NCBI GenBank assembly: GCA_020736575.1
Contig: JAGPYM010000023.1
Coordinates: forward strand, 124,001-188,000
DNA from: Thelonectria olida
Taxonomy: Eukaryota; Ascomycota; Sordariomycetes; Hypocreales; Nectriaceae
DNA length: 64,000 nucleotides
Direction of reading: 5' to 3'
The notes below the pieces were generated by a model that was not told where the DNA came from, did no database searches, and was given only the letters and a program-made list of their open reading frames with translations. Positions 1 to 10,575 of the stretch are shown here, piece by piece. How positions within the stretch are numbered: the first letter of the stretch is position 1; every line of letters starts with the position of its first letter. Both the position numbers and the translations under genes were made by a program.

Positions 1-2174
1 CTTCAATTCGGCTCTAAGCGACGTCCTTCGCCTCAGGATAAGTTTGTCATCTGCCAAGTCCCTGCCTACACAGAAGGCGAAGATTCTCTACGGAAGGCTC
101 TTGATTCCCTGACAGCCCTCCAATATGACAACAAGCGCAAACTCATCTGTGTCATTTGCGATGGTGTCATCGTTGGTCAGGGTAATGACCGTCCAACCCC
201 CAAGATTGTCCTTGATATCCTCGGTGTCGATCCCAAGGTTGATCCTCCGGCTCTGCCGTTTAAGTCCGTTGGGACTGGCAGTGAACAGCTCAACTATGGT
301 AAGGTCTACTCCGGCCTCTACGAGTTCGAGGGCAACGTTGTCCCGTACCTGGTCGTCGTTAAGGTTGGAAAGGAATCTGAGCAGTCCAAGGCGAAGCCAG
401 GCAACCGTGGCAAGCGAGATTCTCAGATTCTCTTGATGAGCTTCCTCAACCGTGTCCACCAACGTGTTCCTATGAGTCCTCTGGAGCTCGAGATGTTCCA
501 TCAAATCAACAACATTATTGGTATGGATCCCGAGTTGTACGAGTACCTTCTCATGGTTGATGCCGATACCTGCGTTTCTGAGGATTCCTTGAACCGACTG
601 GTTGCCGCTTGCGCCCATAACGCGAAGATTGCTGGTATTTGCGGTGAGACGAGTCTTGAGAACGATGAGAAGACTTGGTGGACTATGATTCAGGTTTACG
701 AGTACTTCATCTCTCATCACCTGGCCAAGGCATTTGAATCTCTCTTCGGCAGTGTCACCTGTTTGCCCGGATGGTAAGTAATCTTATTTATGAAAATAGA
801 AAGCAAGAATACTAATTGTCGACCAGTTTCTCCATGTACCGACTTTGGACAGCCGATAAGGGCAAGCCGCTCATCATCTCTGACGCCGTCATCAAGGACT
901 ATAGTGTCTGCGACGTGGATACTCTGCATAAGAAGAACCTGCTCTCGCTTGGTGAAGATCGTTACCTGACCACCCTCATGACCAAATACTTCCCAAGCAT
1001 GTCATACAAGTTCATCCCGGATGCCAAGTGTGTGACGGCTGCCCCCGAGTCTTGGAGCGTTCTGTTGTCTCAGCGTCGACGATGGATCAACTCGACCATT
1101 CACAACCTCGTCGAATTGATGCAGCTCAAGGAAATGTGTGGCTTCTGCTGCTTCAGTATGCGCTTCGTTGTCTTCATCGACCTCTGCGGTACCATTATCC
1201 TTCCCGCCACCTGTGGTTACCTTGGCTACCTCATCTACCGAATCGCCACTGGGACCGGCCAGTTCCCTACCATTTCCATCGCTATGCTTGCGGCCGTGTA
1301 TGGTCTTCAGGCACTCATCTTCATTCTCAAGAGACAGTGGCAGCACATCGGTTGGATGATCATCTACATTATCGCATTCCCTATTTACTCTGTCATCCTC
1401 CCCGTCTACTCCTTCTGGAACCAGGACAACTTCTCGTGGGGTAACACGCGTATTGTAATTGGTGAGAAGGGTAACAAGCAGGTCGTTGCTGTCGATGATG
1501 AGGGTTTCGATCCTCGCTCCATTCCTCTACAGCGCTGGGACGACTATGCCCTGGCTAACAACTTGCCTGGTCGACGCGGCGGATATCAGGAGGAGTTTGA
1601 GTGTTCTTTCGGTGACCAGTACGAGATGGATGAGATCAAGTCTGCCTACTTGGCTGGACCTCAGGAATCTGTCCTGACTGGCATGCCTGGACGCAACAAC
1701 GCTTACATGTCTCCCTGCTCCAACATGGGACGTCACCAAGACGCGCCCATGAACCGCCAGTCGATGATGTCTATGGGTACTGGCACTCATGACATGCGTA
1801 GCCAATCGCCATACCAGGACTTCCCTGGCCAGCGACCCAATATGACCAACCTGCGCGGCCAAGCCAACTCGTCTTCCAACTTGGGTGGTAGTGCCAGCCA
1901 ATTTGGAACCGCTCTCGGCCTCAACGGCGCCCAGTCTCCCATGCCCGATGCCATGTGCTCGGCTTCTCCGTTCGACTTTCAACAGGGCCACAGAGGACCC
2001 AACGACATGGCCATCGTGGAAGCCATCCGCTCCGTTCTGGTGGAGGTCGATCTCGACACTGTCACCAAGAAGCAGGTCCGCGACTTGGTGAAGCAGCGCC
2101 TCCAGACCGACCTGGTCGGCGAGCGCCGCACCTTTATGGATCGCCAAATCGATCACGAGTTGGAGAATATGTAG
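1..2174 (+). CDS. Chitin synthase, class V/VII type (3' part, 5' end outside window)
   Basis: Membrane-bound GT2 enzyme that polymerises UDP-GlcNAc into cell-wall chitin. The frame is open from base 1, so the N-terminus (a myosin-motor-like domain in class V) lies outside. Two exons, 1-773 and 827-2174, joined by a 53-bp intron; splicing restores the reading CLPGCFSMYR. Visible GT2 signatures are [19 protein letters not shown] (the DxD-like site), [10 protein letters not shown] and QRRRWINST. Several hydrophobic membrane segments follow at about 1150-1420. A Met/Gln/Ser-rich linker then leads to a C-terminal DEK-type domain (about 2005-2172), typical of classes V and VII. Telling class V from VII needs the missing motor domain. 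The ORFs on the other strand are shadows. Confidence 0.95.
774..826 (+). other. Intron of the chitin synthase gene
   Basis: GTAAGT donor, CTAAT branch-like site at 812-816 and CAG acceptor. Removing it joins GGA-TG to T-TTC and gives the family-conserved Cys-Phe; reading through instead hits a stop. Confidence 0.93.
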
Positions 2175-2872
2175 TGTGTTTGCGAATGAAAGGATGAACT
2201 CTCGGGATCCAATCTTGGAGAGGTGATTTCTTCTAATCTCGGTCCATAAGCATTTTTGTTTGGGGTAATACAACGAGCCACCACCATCATCATTAGCCCA
2301 TCCTATGGTATATGAGGGTGGTGAAGCTACCAGCGAGAAACGGATGATACGGGCTCTGGGTATCCAAAAGTTCTATGGGTCGTATTGTGCTTTGCTGGCG
2401 AGGATTGGGGCTCGCGTAAATTGCCCTTTTGAATTTCGCAGTCCCGGTGCTAGCCTATTTGATTTCGCAGTCATCACAGTTCACTTCAGGGTCACGTTTA
2501 ATGAGTTGAGTCTCTTCAGGTTCTGACCTTATTTTGAACGGAACTGCATCATAGGACATATTGCCAATTATGCCACAAACACCGAAGAAGCGCGGTCGGC
2601 CTCGAAATTATAGCTCTAAAGAAGGAAATGCAAGGCAAGACGTCATCGCGAGACGTGTCCGAAGACGGCTTCGATCTACTGCAGCGCAGAAAGATCTACG
2701 ATTTCAGGTCAACAGTGGGCCCCCAAAAGTTCTAAGCAATCCTCGATGCATGACCACACCTGCGCCCTAACACATGAACTTTGAAGCCACATTTCTCCGC
2801 TAAATGAAGGCCAATTGATTCATTGAATATAGCATTGTAATGGCAAATAACAGGGCTTTCTTCTAATGTAGA
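2175..2872. other. Intergenic stretch with a short AT-hook-like ORF
   Basis: 3' flank of the chitin synthase, then non-coding sequence. A 69-codon plus-strand ORF at 2561-2770 starts MPIMPQTPKKRGRPRNYSS and has an AT-hook-like KRGRPR followed by a basic helix. It resembles the N-terminus of repeat-linked fungal proteins but breaks off. I treat it as a possible fragment, not a gene. Confidence 0.35.
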
Positions 2873-3981
2873 TTAGTATTTAGTGTACCAGCCTTTTGCG
2901 TCTCTCACAGTCTTCAACCTCTCAGGCATCGATTTCCACAGTTTATTTAAGACCCTATCTTCAATGCCCTCCCAGGCTTCAATAGCAGCCTGCACAAGCA
3001 GCTGTTTAGTCCTATCTGTTTGAGGCATGTCATTCAATTGGGGATGTGCCTGAATAATCCGGGTTTTTATCAGGGGCGGGATGTTTTCGATAGGGTTGAG
3101 ATCAGGGCTATAAGGGGGGAAATTGGCGATATTGACCCCGTTCTCTTCAGCCCAGTCTTGGGGCCAAATTTGAACTATTCCAGCTGTATGCACGGGTGCA
3201 TTATCTTGTTGGAATGTATAGCCAGGTTCAGCTATAGTTGGGAGGTTTTCTTCAAGGCAAGCTTGAATTCGGCGGCCTGTTACTCCCCCGAGGTGTCTCG
3301 GGGTCCCCAATCAAGGGCACTAGAGATGTGCGTCTCAAGCCCGCAAATTCGCCCCAAAACATCTGAGAATGTCGTGACGGCTTCTCCTTTGGCTGCACAT
3401 TCTTAGGATATAATCGCTCTCCCTATATCTCTATTAGTTGTTGAGAAATTGCGAGGTTTAGAAGTCGCACCCTTTGGCAGAAAACCCACTTCTGTCTCTC
3501 GCCTTGTCCCCTGACGACTGTGACTTCATCTGTAAAAATTCAGACTTTCCAAAAGCTTTCTGGCTTTTCTAAATAGCTTCTCACAAAATCAAGCCTTATT
3601 TTCGCTATTTCTGGCGTCAATTTAGGCCGCCGCAGGGCTGTCCAGTGTTCAATGCCCTCTATTCGAAGATACCAGGTTATAGTCGTAATTGAACAGCTCA
3701 GGCCGGCTTCTTCAATCAGTTCCCTATGCTGTGTGAAAGGGTCGGCATTGATGAGTATAAAGATATGTCTTTTATCGCGTTCGGTCAATATTAAAGGCCG
3801 GCCAGAGCGAGGTCGGTCTCGTGCACTTTCTTGGCCTCTGTAACGCGCAACGATTGCATAGACAGCTCGGTCGGAAATGCCCTCTTCGGCCCCAATCATG
3901 CGCGCTGCCTTGCCCAAAAAAATATGACGTTACAATCCTCGTTCTCTTGTGAGGAGAATGATTTGGCCCTGACCTCGGCAT
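2873..3981 (-). pseudogene. Tc1/mariner-type transposase, broken
   Basis: Cut-and-paste DDE transposase remnant. The N-terminal part (from an ATG at 3981, with a frame change near 3920) contains a helix-turn-helix region with RDRPRSGRP, the usual linker of Tc1 transposases. The C-terminal part (2873-3310) has the DDE_3 signature FQQDNAPVHTA (second Asp) and PPYSPDLNPIENI (third acidic residue). The middle (3310-3540), including the segment around FTDE, is spread over different frames. At least two frameshifts make the product non-functional. I could not define the terminal repeats; a pogo element starts 20 bp upstream of the ATG. Confidence 0.85.
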
Positions 3982-4001
3982 GATTAAAATTGATTGAGAT
4001 A

Positions 4002-4050
4002 ACGTACATCATCAGTGAGCGGATCAAATCAGTAAGCGGATCAAAAATCT
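4002..4050 (+). repeat. Left terminal inverted repeat of the pogo-type element
   Basis: Begins ACGTACATCATCAGTGAGC and matches the reverse complement of 5503-5551 with few differences. Contains two subterminal GAGCGGATCAAA-like repeats, probably transposase binding sites. Confidence 0.85.
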
Positions 4051-4107
4051 CAACCTTTGCTTCCGAACATATAATAAAAACACAATAGACCATCTAATCA
4101 ATTAAAA

Positions 4108-5453
4108 CTAATTGCTATACTCTTCCCTAGACGTCGCGACAACTATCTGACATGTCCTTGTATTATGACCTGTCTTGCCGCATGTTCCACAACGCCTTTC
4201 CTTCCCTCGCGCTGACTCTCCTCGACCACCACTTCTCGACGATTCGGCCGCTACTTGCGCATTAACATCCATCTGATCAATTGCTTCCCTACCCTCATCT
4301 ACTGTCATCTTCCCTCTATTCTGTAGCCGCCTTCTTTTTGCTCTGCGCCGCTTGCTAAGGGCTTCATTTGACTGTCGAAGGACCTCAACCTCAGACCTTA
4401 ATAGTGCCACCTCATGCATTATTCCCTTTGTTCCTTTAGAAAGTGACTTGAGCGCCTCAGGAATTGACGCTGGAGAGCTGCTCTGATGCCGTCTGATTCG
4501 TCTTTCAAGGTATTCAGACTGAGAAGTGGCCTCAAGGACGGTCTTTGGCGTCTTAGAGACCCAAGGGTCAGGGAGGTTGACCTCCTCCTCAACCGGTGTT
4601 GGAGTTCGTAGCTGCACATCAAGCTTTGATATGACACTTTCTGGGTCCAGGGGAACAAGCCCAGCCCCTCTAAAGCCTCCCTGGATGTTGGCTTTTGTTA
4701 TCGAGGCTTGAAATGCGGCGCCAAAGGCAGAGAAGAAGTCAGTCTTTGAAACGTGGGTTATAGAGCATCTGATCAGATGCTCTATTTGCCGACCGTAGGC
4801 CTTCTTGAGCGGCCCAAAGCACCCGACGTCAAGAGGCTGGAGCAGATGCGACGAATGAGGCGGCATACAAAGTGTGATGATGTTGTTTTCCTCGCAATAT
4901 GCCTCGAAGTCAGCCGAGTGGTGGCTTTCATGCCCATCGAGGATCAGAAGGCGATAGCGACCATTTGACCGGGCCTTTGTATGCTCATCAAAGTGCTTAA
5001 GCCACTCAAGGCCCGTCTTATTATCGGTCCATCCATTTTGAGTTGTCGCAATAGCCCAATCGCCCGGCATATTGCTTTCTTGATACCAGCTGGCGAGGTG
5101 ATATTGGCCCGCAACCACGATGAACGGCGCGATCGCCCAGCCTTCCGCATTAATCGCCTGAATGACTGTAACCCATTCCCGATTTCCAGGCTGGACCAAT
5201 TTCGGGTTTCCACGCCTTTCTGCGCCTGTGATAACCATTCCGCTTGCAATGACGCCCATCATAAAGCCAGTCTCATCAAAGTTATAGATATCAGCGAGGG
5301 TGATACCATACTTGGTGATTGTGATCTCTACGAGCCTGAACCAATTGCGAATAATGGTTGGATCTTTGCAGCGCGACGGAGAGCTAAGTTTGGGTCATTT
5401 TGAAGTGCCTGAGGAGCAAGAAGGATATTTGCCTCTTTATTTGATTGTAGCAT
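4108..5453 (-). pseudogene. pogo-family DDE_1 transposase with internal deletion
   Basis: From the ATG at 5453 about 30 N-terminal residues are normal (ending LRRAAK). The sequence then jumps to KDPTIIRNWFRLV in another frame, so most of the HTH_psq and CENP-B-like DNA-binding region is gone. The first frame stops at 5328-5330. The DDE core is preserved: NFDETGFM (first Asp, just upstream of 5262), LLILDGHESHHS (second Asp), PPHSSHLLQPLDVGCFGPLK (third Asp). A coiled-coil-like basic segment and a CCHC knuckle (CGTCGKTGHNTRTC) close the protein at 4108. No functional product is expected. Confidence 0.88.
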
Positions 5454-5502
5454 ATTTGGTGGTTGAGAAATGTGTAATTGAATAAAAAGAAGAGAGATTG
5501 AG

Positions 5503-5551
5503 GGATTTTTGATCCGCTCACTGATTTGATCCGCTCACTGATGACGCACGT
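5503..5551 (-). repeat. Right terminal inverted repeat of the pogo-type element
   Basis: Mirror of 4002-4050; begins ACGTGCGTCATCAGTGAGC on the minus strand. TA follows at 5552-5553. Just outside, the flank forms a 9-bp palindrome (ACGTTAGTT, A, AACTAACGT) across the junction. Confidence 0.85.
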
Positions 5552-6038
5552 TAGTTAAACTAACGTAACTTATTATCTTTCAACATAAAACAACAGCCAA
5601 AGCACCTAATTGGTCCATTTAAACGACTTTCTAGTAAATCAAAGACTAAGGGAAATAAATACATAAAAAAATAGCCAATCAAAGCGTTAGATTAGTCACA
5701 AAAGTTGGAATACTAAAACACTGCCGGGGAACCTGCTCGCTAGCCTACCCAGGTAGCATTTTCGCACTGCCAAGTAGGGTACAAAAGGGTCGAGCACCAA
5801 AAACAGAACAGCTTCACGAAATCCTCAGCAGGGGAGGCGCATACGTAACGACCAGAAGGAATGGCATTTAATGATACAAACCAATAGTGTAAGTGCTTGA
5901 GAGACATGATCGATTGACACTCTATTACTAATGAAAACAAGGAGGAGCCCCATCGAATCCACAATTGGCAACACGCGCCAGATACAACAAAAGTCATCCC
6001 TTGACCAAAAGTGGAAATAGACATATTGTATACTGAAT

Positions 6039-6128
6039 CCATGATCCAAAACTGTCCATGATCCAAAACTGTCCATGATCCAAAACTGTCCATGATCCAA
6101 AACTGTCCATGATCCAAAACTGTCCATG
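6039..6128. repeat. 17-bp tandem repeat, five copies
   Basis: Unit ATGATCCAAAACTGTCC, with copies starting at 6041, 6058, 6075, 6092 and 6109, nearly identical. Degenerate copies continue at 6212-6262. Exact head-to-tail units without spacers, so a minisatellite, not a CRISPR. Confidence 0.92.
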
Positions 6129-6263
6129 CGTCACATTCAGGCTGTAAGCCATTATTAGCAAACGCATTGGTGGAGTGCGCATTCATTTTGCCTCAGCTGG
6201 TAATGCCACGCCATGATACAAAACTATCCATGATCCAAAATGTCCATGATCGGGCATGATACA

Positions 6264-6273
6264 GTATATAAGG
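6264..6273 (+). promoter_or_regulatory. Possible TATA box upstream of the 6786 gene
   Basis: TATATAAGGG lies about 520 bp before the proposed ATG, right after the degenerate repeat copies. Plausible only if the 5' UTR is long; no transcription start is known. Confidence 0.3.
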
Positions 6274-6785
6274 GACGTCTCGAAAGATGCTAGTACTGTG
6301 CGATAGCTAACGATGGCCCGCCCAATTCAGCATTTCCTGGTCTTGGCAATATCATAACAATCCTTGTTGGGTTTACCCCACGCAGAAACGTTTTCCGGAT
6401 TTCCCTTCCTAACAATTGCCTTTATCACCAACACCGAGCCCTTACTCACCGTCAGTCTTGGTCTTGAATACGAACAAGCACCCCCCCCCCCCTTTTTACA
6501 ACCTCTTTAAAGCCAGATATTACAACTTCAATCAGACTCAACGCTCCCTCATCTGTTTCAAGTTTTGATGTTCGATGCTTTCTCGGCAAATTACAGCCTT
6601 GTCATGACCTCAACGCCTACCGTTTCTGCTGACTGCCAACACCCAACGTCGGTCCCAAAAACTCGGTGAATACTAGCTTTTAGGCATCAGATTTGTATAC
6701 AAACGAAAGAAGAAGCGTTCCTCGTTTAGTCTTGAGCGGATTCATGCCTTAAAGATATCCCGATATTGGAGCTATCGACCCGACA

Positions 6786-7982
6786 ATGGCTAAACATCAA
6801 AAGGTAACTACAAATCCTTGGCCCCTTTTGGTCCAGTTCAGATCTTCCGTTGTCTAAAAAATTGCCTTCCTTGCTTTTGGGCTATTCATTAAGCCTTAGC
6901 GGAGTTATTCGCGGCTTCGTTGTACAATAACTAACGCGATGTCGTAGACGGAACGAACACATGAGGAGAATCAGGAACGTGCCTATATTGCCGCCTCGAG
7001 GCGAACCGACCGCAGCATCGAAGCTCGTGTCCAGTCTGCGCAGATGGCAAGCAACATCCACAAGATGCGTACTGGCAAGGCGCTCCGCGTATCTGAGGCG
7101 ATAGTCCTGAGGGAGGAGGTGTACGAGGAAGAGGAACAGGAATTTCCTCGGTCCTACCGGCTTTTGCGGCCACACATGCAGACTTCGTCCTCAGTGGTGA
7201 ATATACGGGTGGATGCGTACTTAACGAACCGAGTGGCCATGTCCAAAATGGTCTCAGATTCCGAGAAGGGTTGGCGTGAGAATGAGGTTAACCGAGCGTT
7301 TGCCGAAACCTTTCCCCAAACTCATCAAATTCTCTCACAACGATGGCCATCCTCTGGACTCCCCGGTCCCGTACCAGCTCGGACTGATGGGCTTCACAAA
7401 CCTCATGACCCATCGTGTGAGCCAAACTCCCAACCGCTCATGTATGAACAGGAGCTGGGTACTGGCCCTCAGAGACATACACCTACTGAGGCCTCACCGC
7501 CCGAGCTAGGTGCGGATGGAGACAACCAGTCTTCTCCGCCGCTGACGCGGACGTCCGAGTCTGGATATCACCCTGGGACGCCTCAGTCACAGGAAGAGTC
7601 AATTTCGGCAAATGCCCCATCGCCAAACTCTTTTGGCCACTATACGTCTGACCGATCCGCATTCATCACAGGGCTGCCGCTTGACGCGAAGATGCTGATG
7701 GTAGGCATTGGCCCAGACGGCGTGTTTGACACAGCGCTGTACTGCCAACCGTGGATATCTAGCAACGCATCGCCAAACAGATCCTACGAGACGCTTAAGA
7801 ATGTCAAGATGGAGAAAGAGCAGAATACACATGCAGACAGTGCGGGTTCGACGTACTGGGAGTCGGCTACCCAGTTGAGTAATCCTGTGGACGAGCTCTC
7901 CTGGGAGACATTCATCAATGACGCTGCATGGAGAAGCGATCAGCGGTCCGCACCGGACAATGTGCCCGCCTTTCTCCCATGA
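6786..7982 (+). CDS. Conserved fungal protein of unknown function (350 aa)
   Basis: Two exons, 6786-6803 and 6948-7982. The 144-bp intron has donor GTAACT, branch ACTAACG (6930-6936) and acceptor TAG. The first exon codes only MAKHQK; splicing joins it in frame to TERTHEENQERAYIAASRRTD. The N-terminal ~90 residues are charged and helical (DRSIEARVQSAQMAS, EEVYEEEEQEFPRSYRLL) and look like a conserved block seen in many fungal hypothetical proteins; the rest is low-complexity Pro/Ser-rich. No signal peptide, membrane segment or catalytic motif is visible. The acidic/basic pattern would suit a nuclear protein, but this is inference. The ORF is intact, unlike most neighbours. Confidence 0.75.
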
Positions 7983-8717
7983 CTTGTGCCCTTGGTTGTT
8001 TACTCAACCCTCTTCGTAACCCCACTACACCATACTGAACGTCGATCCAAGCCACCCGCCATGGGCTTCTTTCAAAATTGTTCCAGGATATCGGACCGGG
8101 CAACCTGGAAAGAGAAGAACAATCGGGTTTTCTTACTTCGTTGCAATGTCGCGTTATCCGGCAAATAAAGCGATCATCTCAACAAGGTCCTAGAAACTTC
8201 TGAGTAGCTTTATCAATGCATGAAGGGTCGCAAGGACTGAAGGGAATTTATTCCATTTTTCGGCCTTACCTAGTAATCTTCTATTGCGTCCATGACCTCT
8301 ATGACCAAATCATTATCTCAGCAGCCTACGAGACAATTTCGGGACCGATTTTACAGGAGATTCCCCGAACCTATGAAATTGCATATGCCAAATCTCGTTC
8401 CTTCCAGGAGAAACCAGGTAGTAGCCGATGGAGGGCGGAAGATGAGAGTCGATCCTTTCACTCTGCCTCGAGCTCGCATCATTCCCTCGCTACTCACGTC
8501 TGAGGTGCGTTGCGACTCCGCTGACATTAGCGTCTCGTAAAATATGGATGCTATCTCGTATACCCTGGAGGCAGGAAGAGTCCAGAACAACATTAGGCGC
8601 ACTAGCGCCCGATCGAGACCTGCAATGGGATCGGGTATCTTTCCAGTCGTAGTGTACAGCTATCATGCCCTTAAAGGCTCTTAGGGAGAAGTAAACCTTC
8701 ATATTCCAAGCATTGTA
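7983..8717. other. Intergenic stretch, no gene seen
   Basis: Contains only short overlapping ORFs without recognisable domains. It ends at the TA (8716-8717) duplicated by the pogo insertion. Confidence 0.6.
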
Positions 8718-8762
8718 ACGTGATCCACTGGAACTCCGCCCCCCCCCCCAAGTCCGCCCACC
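8718..8762 (+). repeat. Left TIR of the complete pogo element
   Basis: Matches the reverse complement of 10531-10575; includes a C-run and repeated CCGCCC motifs. Confidence 0.88.
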
Positions 8763-8869
8763 ATTAGAAGGTCAAATCTAGAACGTACGGTCGGCAACAC
8801 TCATTCATTTCTCAACCAACATAACTGTCAATAATAAAATAATTACATGAATTGATAAAGAATGCCTGC

Positions 8870-10444
8870 TCATTTCTCTGGTGATTTTTCCTTTTTTTTC
8901 CCTTTGCTTTTGCGGGCGGGACGTTGCGTGCGGGCTATGACATGTTTCTCAGCAATATCTCGCGACGTGATGATGTCTTCAATGCGAGGAAAAGCCTTAT
9001 TTGGGTCGAATTCAACTGTGCTTTTTCCTGATGGTTGCTTAGCAGCTAGTTGTGCCTTCAGAATAGCGACTTCTTGCCTCAGGTGTGTTATTTCGCTGTT
9101 ATTGGCGTCAAGAGTCGTACCTACCTTCTTAAGGAGGTCCTGTACATCCTGACTAACAGTATTTAACTGCATATCAATGCGTTGAAGCTGACTTTGAACA
9201 TCGCGGCTGCTGTGAGGCGTATCCCACTGTATTTCCTTGCTTTTCTTCTTCTTCTTTGGCGTTGTGGGGGTCGAATCTGGCTGCCGAAAACGCTTCGGTG
9301 GTGGCAGCGCCGACAGGGCCTTAGAAACATCAGTCGGGTAGATGCCAGCAGCGCGAAAACTGGATCGGATGTTCTCCTGACTGAAGGCTTTCTCCGAAGC
9401 TATTTTATATGCCTTCATGAAGCGTTGTTTTTGTCGTGGTGATGATGTATCATATGACGCCCACGCCCGAGTTTCTTGGTGATAATAGGTCTTCAATGGC
9501 GAAAAAACCCCAACATCAAGGGGCTGTGTGATATGCGATGAATGTGAGGGTAGCCAGCTGAGCCAAACCTTATGCAGCCACGCCTTTTTCATCAATTCTG
9601 GTGTGACATGAGTCTTATGACCGTCTAGGACCAAGAGGCGCCATAACGACTCATCTGCCGGCTTTGTTTCCGGTAGAAACACCTCTAGGAACCATTTCAA
9701 GAAGATCACGGCATCAGACCAGCCTGAGGGGGTCGAATCAAACTTCCAGCCGGGAACGACCTTCTCAAACCACTGCCCTTGAAGCTGTGCGCCTGTGAAT
9801 ATCACACACGGCGTCAGGCGACGACCACACGCACTTATAGCCTCAAGAATAGAGATCCAAGCGGTGGCATTGCTCTTGATAGTCTCTGAATGTGTTGTCA
9901 ACGCCGTGCCTAGCACCTTATGAGCCCTTGTTTCGCCTTCTTGGACCCCAGTCTCGTCGACGTTGAACATTCGGTCTGATCCGATGCATTTGTCCCTGAT
10001 GACCTTCTCCAGACCGGAATAGTAGTCATTGAGAGTATCTTCTGTGACGGCAGCCTTCCGAGCAGCCTCAATAAGCCGTGATGGCTTCATTTTGAGCCTT
10101 GAATGCCGGGAAATGAATCTATCGACCCAATTTTTGCCCAGCTTGGCTTTTTGACCGTTGAGGCAGGCAACCGTGGCCGCAAAAGCGTGGACTTCGACCT
10201 TCGTAACAGGCTGGTGACCTTCTTCTCGTGACATGACCCAATTCACTAAGTCTTCCTCTTGCACAACAGTCAGCCTTTGTGTCTTTTCCTTTGCTTCGTG
10301 GATGTTGACGGCGCCGTTGCTTCGCCCTCTCAATGTCGACCTTGCAACTTTGTTGAGGCGCGCCGAGGTGCGAACGCCGGTCGAATTCGCATCGTCTAGA
10401 GCTGTGCTTATAGCATATTCACGATCGGTGTCTTGGGGTGTCAT
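8870..10444 (-). CDS. pogo-family transposase (DDE_1), intact, 524 aa
   Basis: Catalyses excision and TA-targeted insertion of the surrounding element. An N-terminal HTH_psq-like region (about residues 5-55) precedes a CENP-B/Tc5-type helix-turn-helix (about 60-130, including GKNWVDRFISRHSRLK). The DDE_1 core follows: MFNVDETG (first Asp, about 170), LLVLDGHKTHVT (second Asp, about 270) and PSHSSHITQPLDVGVFSPLK (third Asp, about 310). The tail has a Lys-rich stretch, a coiled coil (LLKKVGTTLDANNSEITHL) and a basic end. Length and motif order are normal for an autonomous pogo/Fot element, and no stop or frameshift is visible. Confidence 0.93.
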   Translation of the reverse strand: MTPQDTDREYAISTALDDANSTGVRTSARLNKVARSTLRGRSNGAVNIHEAKEKTQRLTVVQEEDLVNWVMSREEGHQPVTKVEVHAFAATVACLNGQKAKLGKNWVDRFISRHSRLKMKPSRLIEAARKAAVTEDTLNDYYSGLEKVIRDKCIGSDRMFNVDETGVQEGETRAHKVLGTALTTHSETIKSNATAWISILEAISACGRRLTPCVIFTGAQLQGQWFEKVVPGWKFDSTPSGWSDAVIFLKWFLEVFLPETKPADESLWRLLVLDGHKTHVTPELMKKAWLHKVWLSWLPSHSSHITQPLDVGVFSPLKTYYHQETRAWASYDTSSPRQKQRFMKAYKIASEKAFSQENIRSSFRAAGIYPTDVSKALSALPPPKRFRQPDSTPTTPKKKKKSKEIQWDTPHSSRDVQSQLQRIDMQLNTVSQDVQDLLKKVGTTLDANNSEITHLRQEVAILKAQLAAKQPSGKSTVEFDPNKAFPRIEDIITSRDIAEKHVIARTQRPARKSKGKKKEKSPEK

Positions 10445-10530
10445 ATTGCAAATTTGGGATCAATTGGTTAAAAAATGAGGCCGTGAGCGTTGAGTGTTGT
10501 GATGTTGTGATGATGCAATTGAGACTACGA

Positions 10531-10575
10531 AGGTGGGCGGGGTTGGGGGGTGGGCGGAGTTCCAGTGGATCACGT
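10531..10575 (-). repeat. Right TIR of the complete pogo element
   Basis: Mirror of 8718-8762, with GGGCGG repeats, ending at T10575 before the TA duplication. Confidence 0.88.

Larger units (their letters stand above)
4002..5551 (-). mobile_element. pogo/Fot-type DNA transposon, internally deleted (1,550 bp)
   Basis: The ends are inverted repeats of about 49 bp (4002-4050 and 5503-5551), each holding two direct copies of a motif like GTGAGCGGATCAAA. The element is flanked by TA on both sides (4000-4001 and 5552-5553), the TA duplication expected for the family. Inside is one transposase reading on the minus strand that lacks the DNA-binding half. It could be moved only by a full-length relative acting in trans. 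Confidence 0.88.
5554..6785. other. AT-rich intergenic stretch upstream of the 6786 gene
   Basis: No convincing gene. It holds the 17-bp tandem repeat (see own entry), a TATA-like box near 6264 and a 12-13 bp C-run near 6481. Minus-strand ORFs at 5740-6186 are only translations of the tandem repeat. Confidence 0.6.
8718..10575 (-). mobile_element. Complete pogo-type DNA transposon (1,858 bp)
   Basis: Terminal inverted repeats start ACGTGATCCACTGGAACTCC at both ends, perfect for 23 bp and imperfect to about 45 bp (CCGCCC-rich). TA lies at 8716-8717 and 10576-10577. A single intact 524-residue transposase fills the interior. Clean TIRs, duplication and open frame suggest a recent, possibly autonomous insertion. 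Confidence 0.93.

Noticed and set aside
774..826. Frame break in the chitin synthase
   Set aside because: Explained by a normal 53-bp intron that restores a conserved motif.
1527..2273. 248-codon antisense ORF in the chitin synthase
   Set aside because: Shadow of a codon-biased gene on the other strand; no domain.
5740..6186. 148-codon minus-strand ORF
   Set aside because: Its protein is only the translated 17-bp repeat, open in several frames.
6039..6262. CRISPR-like spacing of repeats
   Set aside because: Units are contiguous 17-bp tandem copies with no spacers, in a eukaryotic genome.
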